A DNA stretch of 64,000 nucleotides from Akkermansiaceae bacterium (lineage in GTDB: Bacteria > Verrucomicrobiota > Verrucomicrobiia > Verrucomicrobiales > DEV007): assembly GCA_024233005.1 (NCBI GenBank), contig JACKQE010000009.1, positions 1 through 64,000 of the forward strand, read 5' to 3'. Under the pieces are notes generated by a model that saw only the letters and a list, made by a program, of their open reading frames with translations, searched no databases and was not told where the DNA came from. Positions 52,889-62,232 of this stretch are shown here, piece after piece; position 1 is the first letter of the stretch; every line of letters begins with the position of its first letter. The translations under genes were made by a program, and so were the position numbers.

Positions 52889-54629
52889 TGGCCTTCATCT
52901 TTTTCTTACCTTCCTTCTGCTTTTCGAGCAACTTCCGTTTCCGGCTGATGTCACCGCCGTAGCACTTGGCGGTGACGTCCTTGCGCATCGCGGAAATCGA
53001 CTCGCGGGCAATGATTTTTCCACCAATGGCCGCTTGGATGGCCACGACGAAAAGCTGCTGGGGGATGACTTCCTTCAGTTTGGCCGCCAGGTGACGGCCC
53101 CGGGACTCGGCTTTCTCGCGATGCACGATGGTGGCGAAGGCATCGACAGGTTCACCGGCGATGAGCATGTCCATTTTTACCAGATTGGCGGCCTGATAGC
53201 CATCGTATTCATAATCCATCGACCCGTAACCCCGGGTCAGGCTTTTGAGACGGTCATTGAAGTCGACCAGGATTTCATTGAGCGGGAGTCCACAGGTCAA
53301 CATCACCCGGTTGTCGTCCAAGGTCTCCGTGATTGTGACTTCGCCGCGTTTCTCCATCACCAGTTGCATCATTTCGCCGATGTAGTCATTCGGGATCAGG
53401 ATGAAGGCCTTGACCATGGGTTCCCGGATTTCCTGAATCTCCTGTGGCTCCGGGAGATAGCAGGGATTGTCCACGGTGATCTCCTCACCGTTGGTTTTGG
53501 TGATTTCATAGACGACCCCCGGGTAGGTGGAAATGACGTCCATGTTGTACTCCCGACGCAGCCGCTCCTGCACAATCTCCATGTGGAGCAGTCCAAGGAA
53601 CCCGCAGCGGAAGCCGAAGCCCAGTGCCGCCGAGCTTTCCGCCTGGTAGGAAAAAGCCGCATCGTTGATCTGGAGCTTGCCCATGGCGAGCTTGAGTTGT
53701 TCAAAGTCCTCCGAACTGACCGGATAGATCCCGGAAAAGACCATGGGATGGATTTCCTTGAAGCCCGGAAGCGCCTCGATGCAGGGGCGCTGGGCGTCGG
53801 TCACGGTGTCCCCGATCTTGACTTCGGTGCTCGACTTCATGTTGGCGATGAGGTAGCCCACATCACCGGGCTCAAGGACGTCGCGGGCCGTCATTTTCGG
53901 GGTGAAAACCCCGACTTCCTTGACCTCATAGGTTTTGTTCGTCGAGAACATGCGGATCTGGACGCCGCGCTTGATCGATCCGCTCATGAGGCGCACGTAA
54001 CTGACAACGCCCCGGTAGGTGTCAAAGACCGAGTCGAACACCAAGGCCCGCAGAACATTGTCCTGTGGCACCTCGGGATGGGGAATGCGGCTGACGATGG
54101 CTTCGAGGATGTCCTCGATGCCAATGCCCATCTTGGCGCTTGCGGGAATGCCGTCCTCACCGGGGATGGCGAGAATTTCCTCGAGCTGGCGGCGCACTTT
54201 GGGGAGATCCGCCGCCGGCAGGTCCACTTTGTTGATGACCGGGACGACGTGGAGTTTCTGCTGGTTGGCGAGGTGGAGGTTGGCCACGGTCTGGGCCTCC
54301 ACTCCCTGGGCGGCATCGACGAGGAGCAGCGCCCCTTCACAGGCGGCGAGGCTCCGCGAGACCTCGTAGGAAAAGTCAACATGGCCGGGGGTGTCCAGCA
54401 GATTCAGCTTGTAGGTCTTCCCGTCCTGGGCCGGGTAGAGCATGGTGACGGGGTGCGCCTTGATGGTGATGCCCCGCTCCCGCTCCAAGTCCATGGCGTC
54501 AAGGAGTTGATCCTGACGTTGGCGCATCGTGATGGTCTGGGTGAACTCCAAGAGGCGATCCGAGAGTGTGGTCTTCCCGTGGTCGATGTGGGCGATGATG
54601 GAGAAATTGCGTGTGAGTTCGAGGGACAT
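52833..54629 (-). CDS. lepA: elongation factor 4 (LepA), GTPase
   Basis: Ribosome-associated GTPase that acts on elongating ribosomes. 598 aa from the ATG at 54629 (MSLELTRNFSIIAHIDHGKTT). G1 AHIDHGKTT, G3 DTPGHVD, G4 NKVDLP; then the domain II, domain III and the LepA-specific C-terminal domain. A 16-residue in-frame extension is unlikely because the family start is MSLE-like. lepA and lepB overlap or abut, the classical lepA-lepB order. Confidence 0.98.
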   Translation of the reverse strand: MSLELTRNFSIIAHIDHGKTTLSDRLLEFTQTITMRQRQDQLLDAMDLERERGITIKAHPVTMLYPAQDGKTYKLNLLDTPGHVDFSYEVSRSLAACEGALLLVDAAQGVEAQTVANLHLANQQKLHVVPVINKVDLPAADLPKVRRQLEEILAIPGEDGIPASAKMGIGIEDILEAIVSRIPHPEVPQDNVLRALVFDSVFDTYRGVVSYVRLMSGSIKRGVQIRMFSTNKTYEVKEVGVFTPKMTARDVLEPGDVGYLIANMKSSTEVKIGDTVTDAQRPCIEALPGFKEIHPMVFSGIYPVSSEDFEQLKLAMGKLQINDAAFSYQAESSAALGFGFRCGFLGLLHMEIVQERLRREYNMDVISTYPGVVYEITKTNGEEITVDNPCYLPEPQEIQEIREPMVKAFILIPNDYIGEMMQLVMEKRGEVTITETLDDNRVMLTCGLPLNEILVDFNDRLKSLTRGYGSMDYEYDGYQAANLVKMDMLIAGEPVDAFATIVHREKAESRGRHLAAKLKEVIPQQLFVVAIQAAIGGKIIARESISAMRKDVTAKCYGGDISRKRKLLEKQKEGKKKMKAIGKINIPQEAFIKVLKTD

Positions 54630-54828
54630 AGACCGTAGTGCCGCGGGGCCAGGGGGGCGAAGCAGAGCGGTGGACATTACGGGGCATTTTCCCGGCTGTA
54701 AAGCACTAGGGTACGGGCAGACAGCCTTGGTGGATTCGCATCTTGCGGGTCCGGCCGCCTCCGTCTAGGGTGGGGACGATGTTTCGGACCTCCTTTTTTC
54801 CACCAGGCCCACGGGGCGTGACGATTCC

Positions 54829-55860
54829 ATGATCCGTGAAGTGGAACAACCGCCGGATGCCGCGTCGATGGACGGCTGGCTGAAACGCCATCTCTGGCAC
54901 CATTCGGCCTTTGCCGATTATTCCGCCTTGGTGGAGCGCAAACAGGCTCTCGGAACGACCATCGGGGTCTGCATTCCGACCCTCAATGAGGCGGCCACGA
55001 TCGGTGAAATCGTGGGCACGCTGCGAGAGTCCCTGATGGAAGACGTGCCCCTGCTCGATGAATTGGTGGTCATGGATTCAGGTTCGACAGACAGCACCCG
55101 TCAAATTGCCCAGGACGCCGGGGCCCGGGTCGTTGAAGCCGCCGCGGTGCTTCCGGAGCTGCCCCGGATGCGGGGCAAAGGGGAGAATCTCTGGAAGGCT
55201 CTGCAGGCCATGAGGAGCAACCTGCTCTGCCATGTCGATGGGGACATCGCGAACATGCACCCCAGGTTTGTCACCGGCCTGATCGGACCATTGCTGACAC
55301 ATCCGGAGCTGATGTATGTCAAAGCCTTTTACCGGCGTCCGCTCGCGGATGCGGGCGCCATGCTGCCTTCGGAAGGTGGACGGGTCACGGAGATTCTGGT
55401 GCGTCCCATGTTTGCCGCGTTTTTCCCGGAACTGTCAGGATTCATCCAACCCCTGTCAGGAGAATACGCGGCCCGGCGCTCGGTTTTGGAGCGGATCCCC
55501 TATCCGGTGGGTTATGGGGTCGAAACGGCCCACCTGATCGACATCTGGCGGGGCTGGGGATTGGGCGCGCTCGGACAGGTGGATCTCGATCAACGGGTCC
55601 ACCGTCACCAGAGCACGCTCGCACTCGGCCGCATGGCCTACGGGATTCTGCAATGTCTGTTGCGGCGTGTCCAGCATGCCGGGCGGAAGGTCGATTTCGG
55701 CGAGATTTCCCCGTGGCTGAGGCAGTTCGAACCCAATGATGCCGGCAACCACCAGTTGCGGGTGCATCAACTGGACGAGATGGAGCGTCCCCCGATGATG
55801 GAAATACCTGATTATCACGCTGCGGGTGGCGGTGTCGCTGGGGGGATGGAAATACTGTGA
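54829..55860 (+). CDS. gpgS: glucosyl-3-phosphoglycerate synthase (GT81 family)
   Basis: Predicted GT-A retaining glycosyltransferase that makes glucosyl-3-phosphoglycerate from NDP-glucose and 3-phosphoglycerate. 343 aa. Core motifs: VCIPTLNEAATIGEIV at the nucleotide-binding start, VVMDSGSTDST, RGKGENLWKAL, CHVDGDIANMHPRF (DXD-like metal site), FIQPLSGEYAARRSVL and YGVETAHLIDI. These match the GpgS/MpgS group closely. The product would feed glucosylglycerate, a compatible solute, or a glycolipid. The stop codon overlaps the next gene's start (GTGA). Confidence 0.85.
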   Translation: MIREVEQPPDAASMDGWLKRHLWHHSAFADYSALVERKQALGTTIGVCIPTLNEAATIGEIVGTLRESLMEDVPLLDELVVMDSGSTDSTRQIAQDAGARVVEAAAVLPELPRMRGKGENLWKALQAMRSNLLCHVDGDIANMHPRFVTGLIGPLLTHPELMYVKAFYRRPLADAGAMLPSEGGRVTEILVRPMFAAFFPELSGFIQPLSGEYAARRSVLERIPYPVGYGVETAHLIDIWRGWGLGALGQVDLDQRVHRHQSTLALGRMAYGILQCLLRRVQHAGRKVDFGEISPWLRQFEPNDAGNHQLRVHQLDEMERPPMMEIPDYHAAGGGVAGGMEIL

Positions 55861-57311
55861 AAATCGCCCTGGTTCATTACCATGCCCGCCCCGGGGGCGT
55901 CACCCAGGTGCTCCTGCACAGCGCGAAAGCACTGCGGCAGCGGGGCTGGGACGTGTTGACTATCCTTGGCGAACCTCCCACCGCGGAATGGCCCGAGAGC
56001 GCGGGAGCCTGGAGCGCCGTGTCAGGACTGGGATACCGCTTGGAAGGGGAACCCGGAGACATTTCGCTGCTGCACCGGGCACTCCAGGCTGAAGTGATCC
56101 GTCATTGGGGACAGTCTCCCGATCTATGGCTGGTGCACAATGCCTGCCTCGCCAAAAATGTGGTGCTGTGCGGGGTCATCGAGCGAATGGCCGAGGAAGA
56201 AGCTCCCGTGCTACTGCAGATTCATGATTTTGCCGAAGATGGCCGGGCCGCCAATTTGGCGGCGGCGCGCCGCTACCACGCCTCGTTGTCCGGGGTGGGG
56301 GAATTTTCGCAGTGGCTCCATCCCTCGGGAGCCGGACTGCACCGGGCCGTGCTGACCCATCGTGACCTGGCCCTCCTGCAGCGTTGCGGATTTGCCATGG
56401 ACCGGTTGCATTGGATGCCGAACGCGGTTTCGGTGATCCCGTCGGGGGCGGAGTGCCCGCGCGATCCGCTGCTCAGCGTTTCCCCGGTGCGGGGGGTCCG
56501 GAGAAAGAATTTCGGAGAACTCTGTCTCCTGGCCCAGCTCGGGCAGGCCGGAGGGGGCCGCATCGTCACCACCCTGGCTCCTGTGGATCCCTCTTCCCGC
56601 AGGGCCTACGATTTCTGGGTGGCTTCCGCGAGACGGATGCGGCTTCCGATTGAGTTTGGCGTGGTCTCCAGCGGAGTGGAATCCTACCCGGATTTGATGC
56701 GCAAGGCCGGGAGGATCCTCACCACCAGCGTGTCGGAGGGCTTCGGTTTCGCCTGGCTGGAACCCTGGCTCCTCGGGCTGACGGTGGCAGGACGCGATCT
56801 TCCGGATCTGACCGACGATTTCCGTTCCTTTGGCTGGGAGTTTCCGGAGAGTTACGAACGCATCAATATCCCGGTTACCTGGGTGGGGGAAGCCCGTCTC
56901 CGGGCCATGTGGCTGGACGCTCTGGAGCGGATGTGGGCCGATTGTGGGCTTGCGGTGCCTCCGGATGCTCCGGACCTGCTTTGGTCCGCGGTCGTGCAGG
57001 AGGATCAGGTCGATTTCGGTCGACTGGATGAGGCGCTGCAGGAACGGGTGCTGGCACATTTGCACCACCATCCCGAGGAAATGGAATCACTGGGAGAGGT
57101 TCTGCCTGCAGTTTCCTATTCCGAGGAGTTCCTCCTGGGTCAGGCGGCCCGGATCCAGAGCGCGTTGGGCATTGCGGCGGTCGGAGACCGGTTGGACCAG
57201 CTTTGCCGTCTGGTCGCCGCAGGCACCTCGGGGCCTGTGGAAGCCTCCGATCCCCAGGCTTTGCTCAGGCATTTTCTTGACCCGACGAAATTCTGGCCCC
57301 TGAAGCACTGA
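55857..57311 (+). CDS. GT-B glycosyltransferase coupled to gpgS
   Basis: 484 residues, GTG start overlapping the gpgS stop. N-terminal glycine-rich loop HYHARPGGVTQVLLHSA and a C-terminal nucleotide-sugar region SVSEGFGFAWLEPWLLG (E-x7-E type motif) are GT4-like. The middle is divergent and the last ~150 residues are helical. It has no signal peptide. Context suggests it either extends the glucosylglycerate product or makes the related oligosaccharide; a GpgP phosphatase is not visible next to it. Confidence 0.7.
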   Translation: MKIALVHYHARPGGVTQVLLHSAKALRQRGWDVLTILGEPPTAEWPESAGAWSAVSGLGYRLEGEPGDISLLHRALQAEVIRHWGQSPDLWLVHNACLAKNVVLCGVIERMAEEEAPVLLQIHDFAEDGRAANLAAARRYHASLSGVGEFSQWLHPSGAGLHRAVLTHRDLALLQRCGFAMDRLHWMPNAVSVIPSGAECPRDPLLSVSPVRGVRRKNFGELCLLAQLGQAGGGRIVTTLAPVDPSSRRAYDFWVASARRMRLPIEFGVVSSGVESYPDLMRKAGRILTTSVSEGFGFAWLEPWLLGLTVAGRDLPDLTDDFRSFGWEFPESYERINIPVTWVGEARLRAMWLDALERMWADCGLAVPPDAPDLLWSAVVQEDQVDFGRLDEALQERVLAHLHHHPEEMESLGEVLPAVSYSEEFLLGQAARIQSALGIAAVGDRLDQLCRLVAAGTSGPVEASDPQALLRHFLDPTKFWPLKH

Positions 57312-57397
57312 CCTATCCGAGGGCTGCCACGGCCAGCGGGTGGTGGGGCGAATTCTCAGTTTCCCCCCACCGGTTGCTGCTTTATTATGCTCGACTC

Positions 57398-58546
57398 ATG
57401 AGACTTGGAAGCATCCACCATCTCCGTATCATCACCCCGGGCCGGGAAATCGCGCGTGGGTCACTGCACTTCACCCCGGATGGTCGCTTGGCAGCCGTGT
57501 CCACCTCTGACCAAGGAGCGGGCGGACCGGGAGCGTTCGATGGCACCGGTCTCACGGCAATGCCCGGATTCATCGACATCCACAGCCACGGGGCCAACGG
57601 GTGCGATCTTTCCCATGCCACCGAAGACGCGGTCCGGACCATTGCGGAGGCCAAGCTCAGGGAAGGCGTCACGACCTGGCTGCCCACCACTTGGACGGAG
57701 TCGCCCGCCGCGTTGCAGGCCATGGCCGGGGCGGTAGCCTCTTATCACCAGCGTTCCACGCATGCCCGGGCCGACTTTCTCCACGTCGAAGGTCCCTACC
57801 TCAACCGCACCCAGGCGGGGGCCCAGAATCCGCAGGAAATGCGCCCTCCCGATGTCGATGAAATCCTCGGGCTCCATGGCATTCATCCCGTGCGACTGGT
57901 TTCCGTGGCTCCGGAACTCCCGGGAGCCCTGGATTTCATCCGGGCCATGGCGGATCATGGCATCGTGACCTCGGCCGCCCACACGGCGGCAACCATTGAG
58001 GAATACCGGGCCGGACGCGCCGCCGGGTTGACCCATTTGACGCATTACTGCAACCAGATGTCCCCGCTGCATCACCGGGCCGTCGGAATGGTCGGCGCCG
58101 CGCTGCTCGACGATGAGGTCATGATCGAGGCCATTTGCGACACCGTCCATTTGAGTCGCGACATGGTGGCACTGTTGTTCAAGCACCGTTCGACCGACCG
58201 CATCATGCTCATCACGGACAGCATGGCCGCCTCCCATCTCGGCGACGGTGAGTATCCCATGGGTGGCATTCACATCAGGGTGCACGGCGGCATCGCCCGC
58301 ATCGCCGCGGGGAATCTCGCGGGAAGCACGCTCTTGTTCCAGGATGGTCTCCGCCACGTGGCGGAAATCTCGGGACTCCCGCTGACCGAGTTGGTCAAGA
58401 CCACGGCGTCGAACCAGGCTCGGTCGCTTGGCTTCACCGATCGCGGCAATCTGGCGGAGGGGGAATGGGCCGACGTGGTCCTCCTCGACGACGACTTCAA
58501 CGTCCGGGCCACCGTGGTGGGCGGCGAGATGCGGTATCAGGCCTGA
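57398..58546 (+). CDS. nagA: N-acetylglucosamine-6-phosphate deacetylase
   Basis: Amidohydrolase-fold enzyme releasing acetate from GlcNAc-6-phosphate. 382 aa from the ATG at 57398. Metal site motifs: GFIDIHSHG near the start, HVEGPYLN (acidic ligand), SAAHTAATIEE and HLTHYCNQMSPLHHR; catalytic aspartate in ITDSM. The C-terminal LGFTDRGNLAEGEWADVVLLD is the family end. It implies use of amino sugars from cell wall, chitin or sulfated glycan. queE begins only seven bases after it. Confidence 0.93.
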   Translation: MRLGSIHHLRIITPGREIARGSLHFTPDGRLAAVSTSDQGAGGPGAFDGTGLTAMPGFIDIHSHGANGCDLSHATEDAVRTIAEAKLREGVTTWLPTTWTESPAALQAMAGAVASYHQRSTHARADFLHVEGPYLNRTQAGAQNPQEMRPPDVDEILGLHGIHPVRLVSVAPELPGALDFIRAMADHGIVTSAAHTAATIEEYRAGRAAGLTHLTHYCNQMSPLHHRAVGMVGAALLDDEVMIEAICDTVHLSRDMVALLFKHRSTDRIMLITDSMAASHLGDGEYPMGGIHIRVHGGIARIAAGNLAGSTLLFQDGLRHVAEISGLPLTELVKTTASNQARSLGFTDRGNLAEGEWADVVLLDDDFNVRATVVGGEMRYQA

Positions 58547-58553
58547 TTTCCAG

Positions 58554-59339
58554 ATGTCGCCCACCGAACCAACGCCTCCGGCGCGGGGGATTGCCGTTCC
58601 CGGGCCAAGACGGGATGCGCCGCGGCTTTGGATTGCGGAAATTTTTCATTCCCTGCAGGGAGAGGGATCTCTCACCGGCGTTCCCTCGGTCTTCGTCCGC
58701 ACCGCGGGATGCAATTTGCGCTGCCGTTGGTGCGACACCCCGTATGCCTCCTGGAACCCGACAGGCTCCCGGCTCACCGTGGCCGAGATCATCGCCACGT
58801 CCGAGCGCCTCGCCGGTCGGGCGACCCGCCATGTGGTGCTTACCGGGGGGGAACCGATGGTGGCCCGGGGCATTCATGATCTGGCCCAGGCCTTCCGCGA
58901 GAGGGATTGGCACATCACCATTGAAACCGCCGGAACCAAAAGACCGGACGGCATTGCCTGCGACCTCGCTTCGCTCAGTCCCAAGTTGTCCCATGCCACG
59001 CCCCAGTCCGGAGAAGCTTCCCCCGGTTGGATTTCGCGGCATGAATCCCTGCGGTGGCAACCTGGCGTCATCGAAGAATGGATTCTGGGCGGGGAGTATC
59101 AATTGAAGTTTGTCATCGCCACGGCGCAACATTTTCATGAAATGGAGACCATGCTGGGAACCTTGGGGGAGCGGGGGATTCCCATCCGTCCTTGGTGTGT
59201 CCAAGTGATGCCGGAAGGAACTGTCCAGGAGGTTCTGGAATCCCGGCAAAGGGAACTTCTTCCCTTGTGCAAGGATCGTGGCTACCGTTATTGCGAACGA
59301 CGTCACATTCACTGGTTTGGCAACACCGCGGGCACCTGA
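58554..59339 (+). CDS. queE: 7-carboxy-7-deazaguanine synthase
   Basis: Radical-SAM ring-contraction enzyme of the queuosine and deazaguanine pathway. 261 aa from the ATG at 58554. The start motif IFHSLQGEGSLTGVPSVFVR is diagnostic; the cluster motif CNLRCRWCDT (CxxxCxxC) is intact; then VVLTGGEPM and the C-terminal QVMPEGT. A longer in-frame start would run into nagA. Other queuosine genes are not in the window. Confidence 0.94.
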   Translation: MSPTEPTPPARGIAVPGPRRDAPRLWIAEIFHSLQGEGSLTGVPSVFVRTAGCNLRCRWCDTPYASWNPTGSRLTVAEIIATSERLAGRATRHVVLTGGEPMVARGIHDLAQAFRERDWHITIETAGTKRPDGIACDLASLSPKLSHATPQSGEASPGWISRHESLRWQPGVIEEWILGGEYQLKFVIATAQHFHEMETMLGTLGERGIPIRPWCVQVMPEGTVQEVLESRQRELLPLCKDRGYRYCERRHIHWFGNTAGT

Positions 59340-59453
59340 TGCGTCAGGCTGGCCACGTGGCCACGACAATAGAAGATGATCATGCAAATCCCTTCTCTCA
59401 CTCTTCCCCCATCCAATTCTCCAGCGGTGTGGCGACCGGCGGTGGGGAAGGGG

Positions 59454-61082
59454 ATGCGGCGCGGAATAGCTCTCGTTTGGAGTCTTGTCGTGTTGATGGC
59501 AGCGGCCGGTCCGGCCTCGGGTCAGACAACCAGCGGGGCGGCCCCAGCCCCGGCTCCGGATCCCGGGACCGCCGATCTGCCACCGGTCGACAGCCGACCG
59601 AACCTGGTCCTGATCCTTGCCGATGATCTGGGATGGGCGGACTCCAAGCCATATGGTCATCCCGCCCTGCGCACTCCTCATTTGGACAGGTTCGCCAAGG
59701 AAGGACTCCGGTTCGACCGGGCCTATGTCACCGCCAGTTCCTGCAGCCCAAGCCGTGCCAGCCTCATCACGGGGCGCTATCCCCACAACACCCAGGCGGA
59801 AGAGTTGCATTGGCCAGTCCCCGCCGACCAGGTCACTTTCGTGGAGAAGCTGCGGGAGGCGGGATACTGGGCAGGGGCGGCGGGCAAATGGCACCTCGGA
59901 GATGCCATTCGGGACCGATTTGATGTCATTCATGAGGCCGATGTCACCGGTTACCAGTTGCCCGTGAACGGGAAGGAGAAATCGGAAGCCCCGCCCGTGT
60001 CTGCCAGCAAAAAAAGCACCGGCAAAAACCGCGCGAAAAAAGCGCCCAAGGAAGAGGTGCCCCCCGTGCCGTCAGATGGCAGCGGATGCACCGATTGGGT
60101 TCCCCTGTTGCGGGAACGCCCCAAAGACAAACCGTTTTTTGCCTGGCTGGCCTCAATCGATCCCCATCGGGAGTATGCCCCCGGATCCTCCAGTCCTCCC
60201 CACCGCAGCGAGGAGGTTCGACTGCCGCCGTATCTGGCGGACTCCCCCGAAACCCGTGCCGATGTTGCCCTCTATTACGATGAAATTGAGCGTTTTGACC
60301 GTTATCTCGGCGACGTGATCGCGGAGTTGGAGTCCCAGCAGGTGCTTGAGAACACCCTGATCATTTTTCTCAGTGACAATGGTCGCCCCTTCCCCCGCGA
60401 GAAGACCACCCTCTATGAAGGCGGCATTCGGGTCCCCATGATGGCCCGTTGGCCCGGTAAAATCGCTCCGGGAAAGGTCACCCAATCTCTGGTCAGCAGC
60501 CTCGATGTGGCGCCCTCCTTTCTCAAAGCTGCCGGCATCGAGAACCTGCCGGAAACCTTTGCCGGCCGGAGCCTGCTTCCCCTCTTTGCCAACCCCGGAC
60601 TGGTCCTCCGGGATTATCTGTTTGCCGAGAAAAATTGGCATGACTTCGAGGATCATTCCCGGGTGGTGCTGGGGCGCCGTTACAAATACATCCGCAATGA
60701 TTACCCGGACCTTCCACTGACCCCACCGGCCGATGCACTCCGCAGTCCCAGTTTTGCGACGTTGCGCCACCTCCGGGATGCCGGGAAGCTTTCCCTCTCA
60801 CAGCAAGGGTGTTTTCAATGCCCCAGGCCCCGGGAGGAACTCTATGATCTGAAGCTGGATCCCTGGGAATTGAACAATCTTGCCGCGGAACCTGCGTTTG
60901 ACCCGGTGCGCGAAACACTCGCCGGAGTGTTGAAGGAGTGGGAGCGCCGCACCGGAGACTTCGTTGCGGAAATCCGGACCCCGGATGAGTTTGACCGCGA
61001 GACTGGTGAGCCGTTGGAAACCCGCAAGCGTCCGCGGCCCTCCAAGAAAGAAATGGTTGAGTCCGGCCTGGCCTCCCCGTGA
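59454..61082 (+). CDS. secreted type I sulfatase with lysine-rich insertion (sulfatase 4)
   Basis: 542 residues from the ATG at 59454, which is preceded by a purine-rich GGGGAAGGGG and gives a clean signal peptide (GIALVWSLVVLMAAAGPASG). An in-frame ATG at 59376 is possible but would place 26 residues before it. Metal motif LADDLGWADS, formylglycine motif CSPSR (C97, R101), GKWHLGD and LSDNGRP are present. Between the first and second parts, residues ~173-203 form a strongly Lys/Pro-rich low-complexity insertion. The C-terminus ends in a charged tail. The substrate is unknown. Confidence 0.92.
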   Translation: MRRGIALVWSLVVLMAAAGPASGQTTSGAAPAPAPDPGTADLPPVDSRPNLVLILADDLGWADSKPYGHPALRTPHLDRFAKEGLRFDRAYVTASSCSPSRASLITGRYPHNTQAEELHWPVPADQVTFVEKLREAGYWAGAAGKWHLGDAIRDRFDVIHEADVTGYQLPVNGKEKSEAPPVSASKKSTGKNRAKKAPKEEVPPVPSDGSGCTDWVPLLRERPKDKPFFAWLASIDPHREYAPGSSSPPHRSEEVRLPPYLADSPETRADVALYYDEIERFDRYLGDVIAELESQQVLENTLIIFLSDNGRPFPREKTTLYEGGIRVPMMARWPGKIAPGKVTQSLVSSLDVAPSFLKAAGIENLPETFAGRSLLPLFANPGLVLRDYLFAEKNWHDFEDHSRVVLGRRYKYIRNDYPDLPLTPPADALRSPSFATLRHLRDAGKLSLSQQGCFQCPRPREELYDLKLDPWELNNLAAEPAFDPVRETLAGVLKEWERRTGDFVAEIRTPDEFDRETGEPLETRKRPRPSKKEMVESGLASP

Positions 61083-61257
61083 GATCCAGGATCCGGGCTT
61101 TGCAGCATGCCGGGTGGGCCTCCATCAGCGTCATTCCCGACCGGGGTCGTGGCATTCCCGGAGGATGGCGGTCTCGCAGATCGGATGAAAAAAGAGTGGC
61201 AAAGAGGGGGAGAATGGAAGAACAAGCCACTCGTTGAACGTTTCCTACCCTACCCAC

Positions 61258-62232
61258 ATGAAATCGATTCTTTCCGTTCTGGGATTGCTGTGTTCTCTCG
61301 CCCCCTTGCTGGCTGCCGCCGATGAAGGATTCACTTGGGTGGATGAGCCGGGAAAATACACCGACCTTCTCCACAACGGTCGCAAGGTCGCCCGCTACGT
61401 TTACGAACGGATCGACGAGTCCACTCCGGCCCGGCGGGACGAAACCTACAAACCGTTCCATCATCTCTATGATCCCTCGGGGGAAGCGTTCCTGACCAAA
61501 GGGCCCGGAGGTAAATTTCCCCATCATCGGGGGATTTTTTATGGCTTCAACAAATGCCGCCTTGTGGGGGCGGATGGCAAGGAATCGGCGGCTGACACCT
61601 GGCATTGCAAGAAGGCCCACCAGACCCACGAAAAATTCCTCACCCAGGAAGGGGGGGCTGACCATGCCGTGCAGCGGGTGGCGATCGATTGGCACGACGA
61701 CACCGGCCGGGTCTTTTTGCGCGAGGAGCGGGGATTGGTCTTCAGCCTCGTCCCGGGCGATGGCATCAGGGTCGATTTCTCCTCCACGGTGACTCTGGCG
61801 GATGGCCTTTCCAAGGTCACGTTGGACGGCGATCCCCAGCATGCCGGGTTTCAATTCCGCGCCAGCGGTGAAGTGGCCGACACCACCTCCAAGCAGACCT
61901 ATTATGTGCGTCCCGTGACCGGGAAAGATGCGCCGGGGAAAACCATCAACTGGGATGCCAAGCATGACAATGAGCAGACCACCAACCTGCCCTGGAAAGT
62001 GATGAGCTTCCTGACCGGAGGGCGTCGCTACTCCGCTGCCTATCTGGACCGTCCGGACAATCCCAAGCCGGCTCGTTTCAGCGAACGCGATTATGGCCGG
62101 TTCGGTTCCTACTTTGTGAGTGAGGTTCTCCCGGGCCAACCTGTTTCGGTCCACTACCGGTTGGTGATCCGTCCGGGGGAAATGGAGTCCTCCGAAGCGG
62201 AGTCGCTTTCCCGGCAGTTCGTCTCCGAATGA
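61258..62232 (+). CDS. secreted DUF6807 (PmoA-family) protein
   Basis: 324 residues from the ATG at 61258. Signal peptide (MKSILSVLGLLCSLAPLLAA). The mature protein matches the 'PmoA' family found widely in Planctomycetes and Verrucomicrobia: the motifs YKPFHHLYDPSGEAFL, GKFPHHRGIFYGFNK and the later TYYVRPVTGKDAPG are typical. The annotation 'methane oxygenase' for this family is historical and not supported; it is more likely a carbohydrate-active beta-sandwich protein. Stop overlaps the Nudix gene start by ATGA. Confidence 0.8.
   Translation: MKSILSVLGLLCSLAPLLAAADEGFTWVDEPGKYTDLLHNGRKVARYVYERIDESTPARRDETYKPFHHLYDPSGEAFLTKGPGGKFPHHRGIFYGFNKCRLVGADGKESAADTWHCKKAHQTHEKFLTQEGGADHAVQRVAIDWHDDTGRVFLREERGLVFSLVPGDGIRVDFSSTVTLADGLSKVTLDGDPQHAGFQFRASGEVADTTSKQTYYVRPVTGKDAPGKTINWDAKHDNEQTTNLPWKVMSFLTGGRRYSAAYLDRPDNPKPARFSERDYGRFGSYFVSEVLPGQPVSVHYRLVIRPGEMESSEAESLSRQFVSE

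Noticed and set aside
52656..54638. 660-residue plus-strand open frame
   Set aside because: Antisense to lepA and lepB, which are certain genes.
60523..62154. 543-residue minus-strand open frame
   Set aside because: Antisense to sulfatase 4 and DUF6807; no domain.
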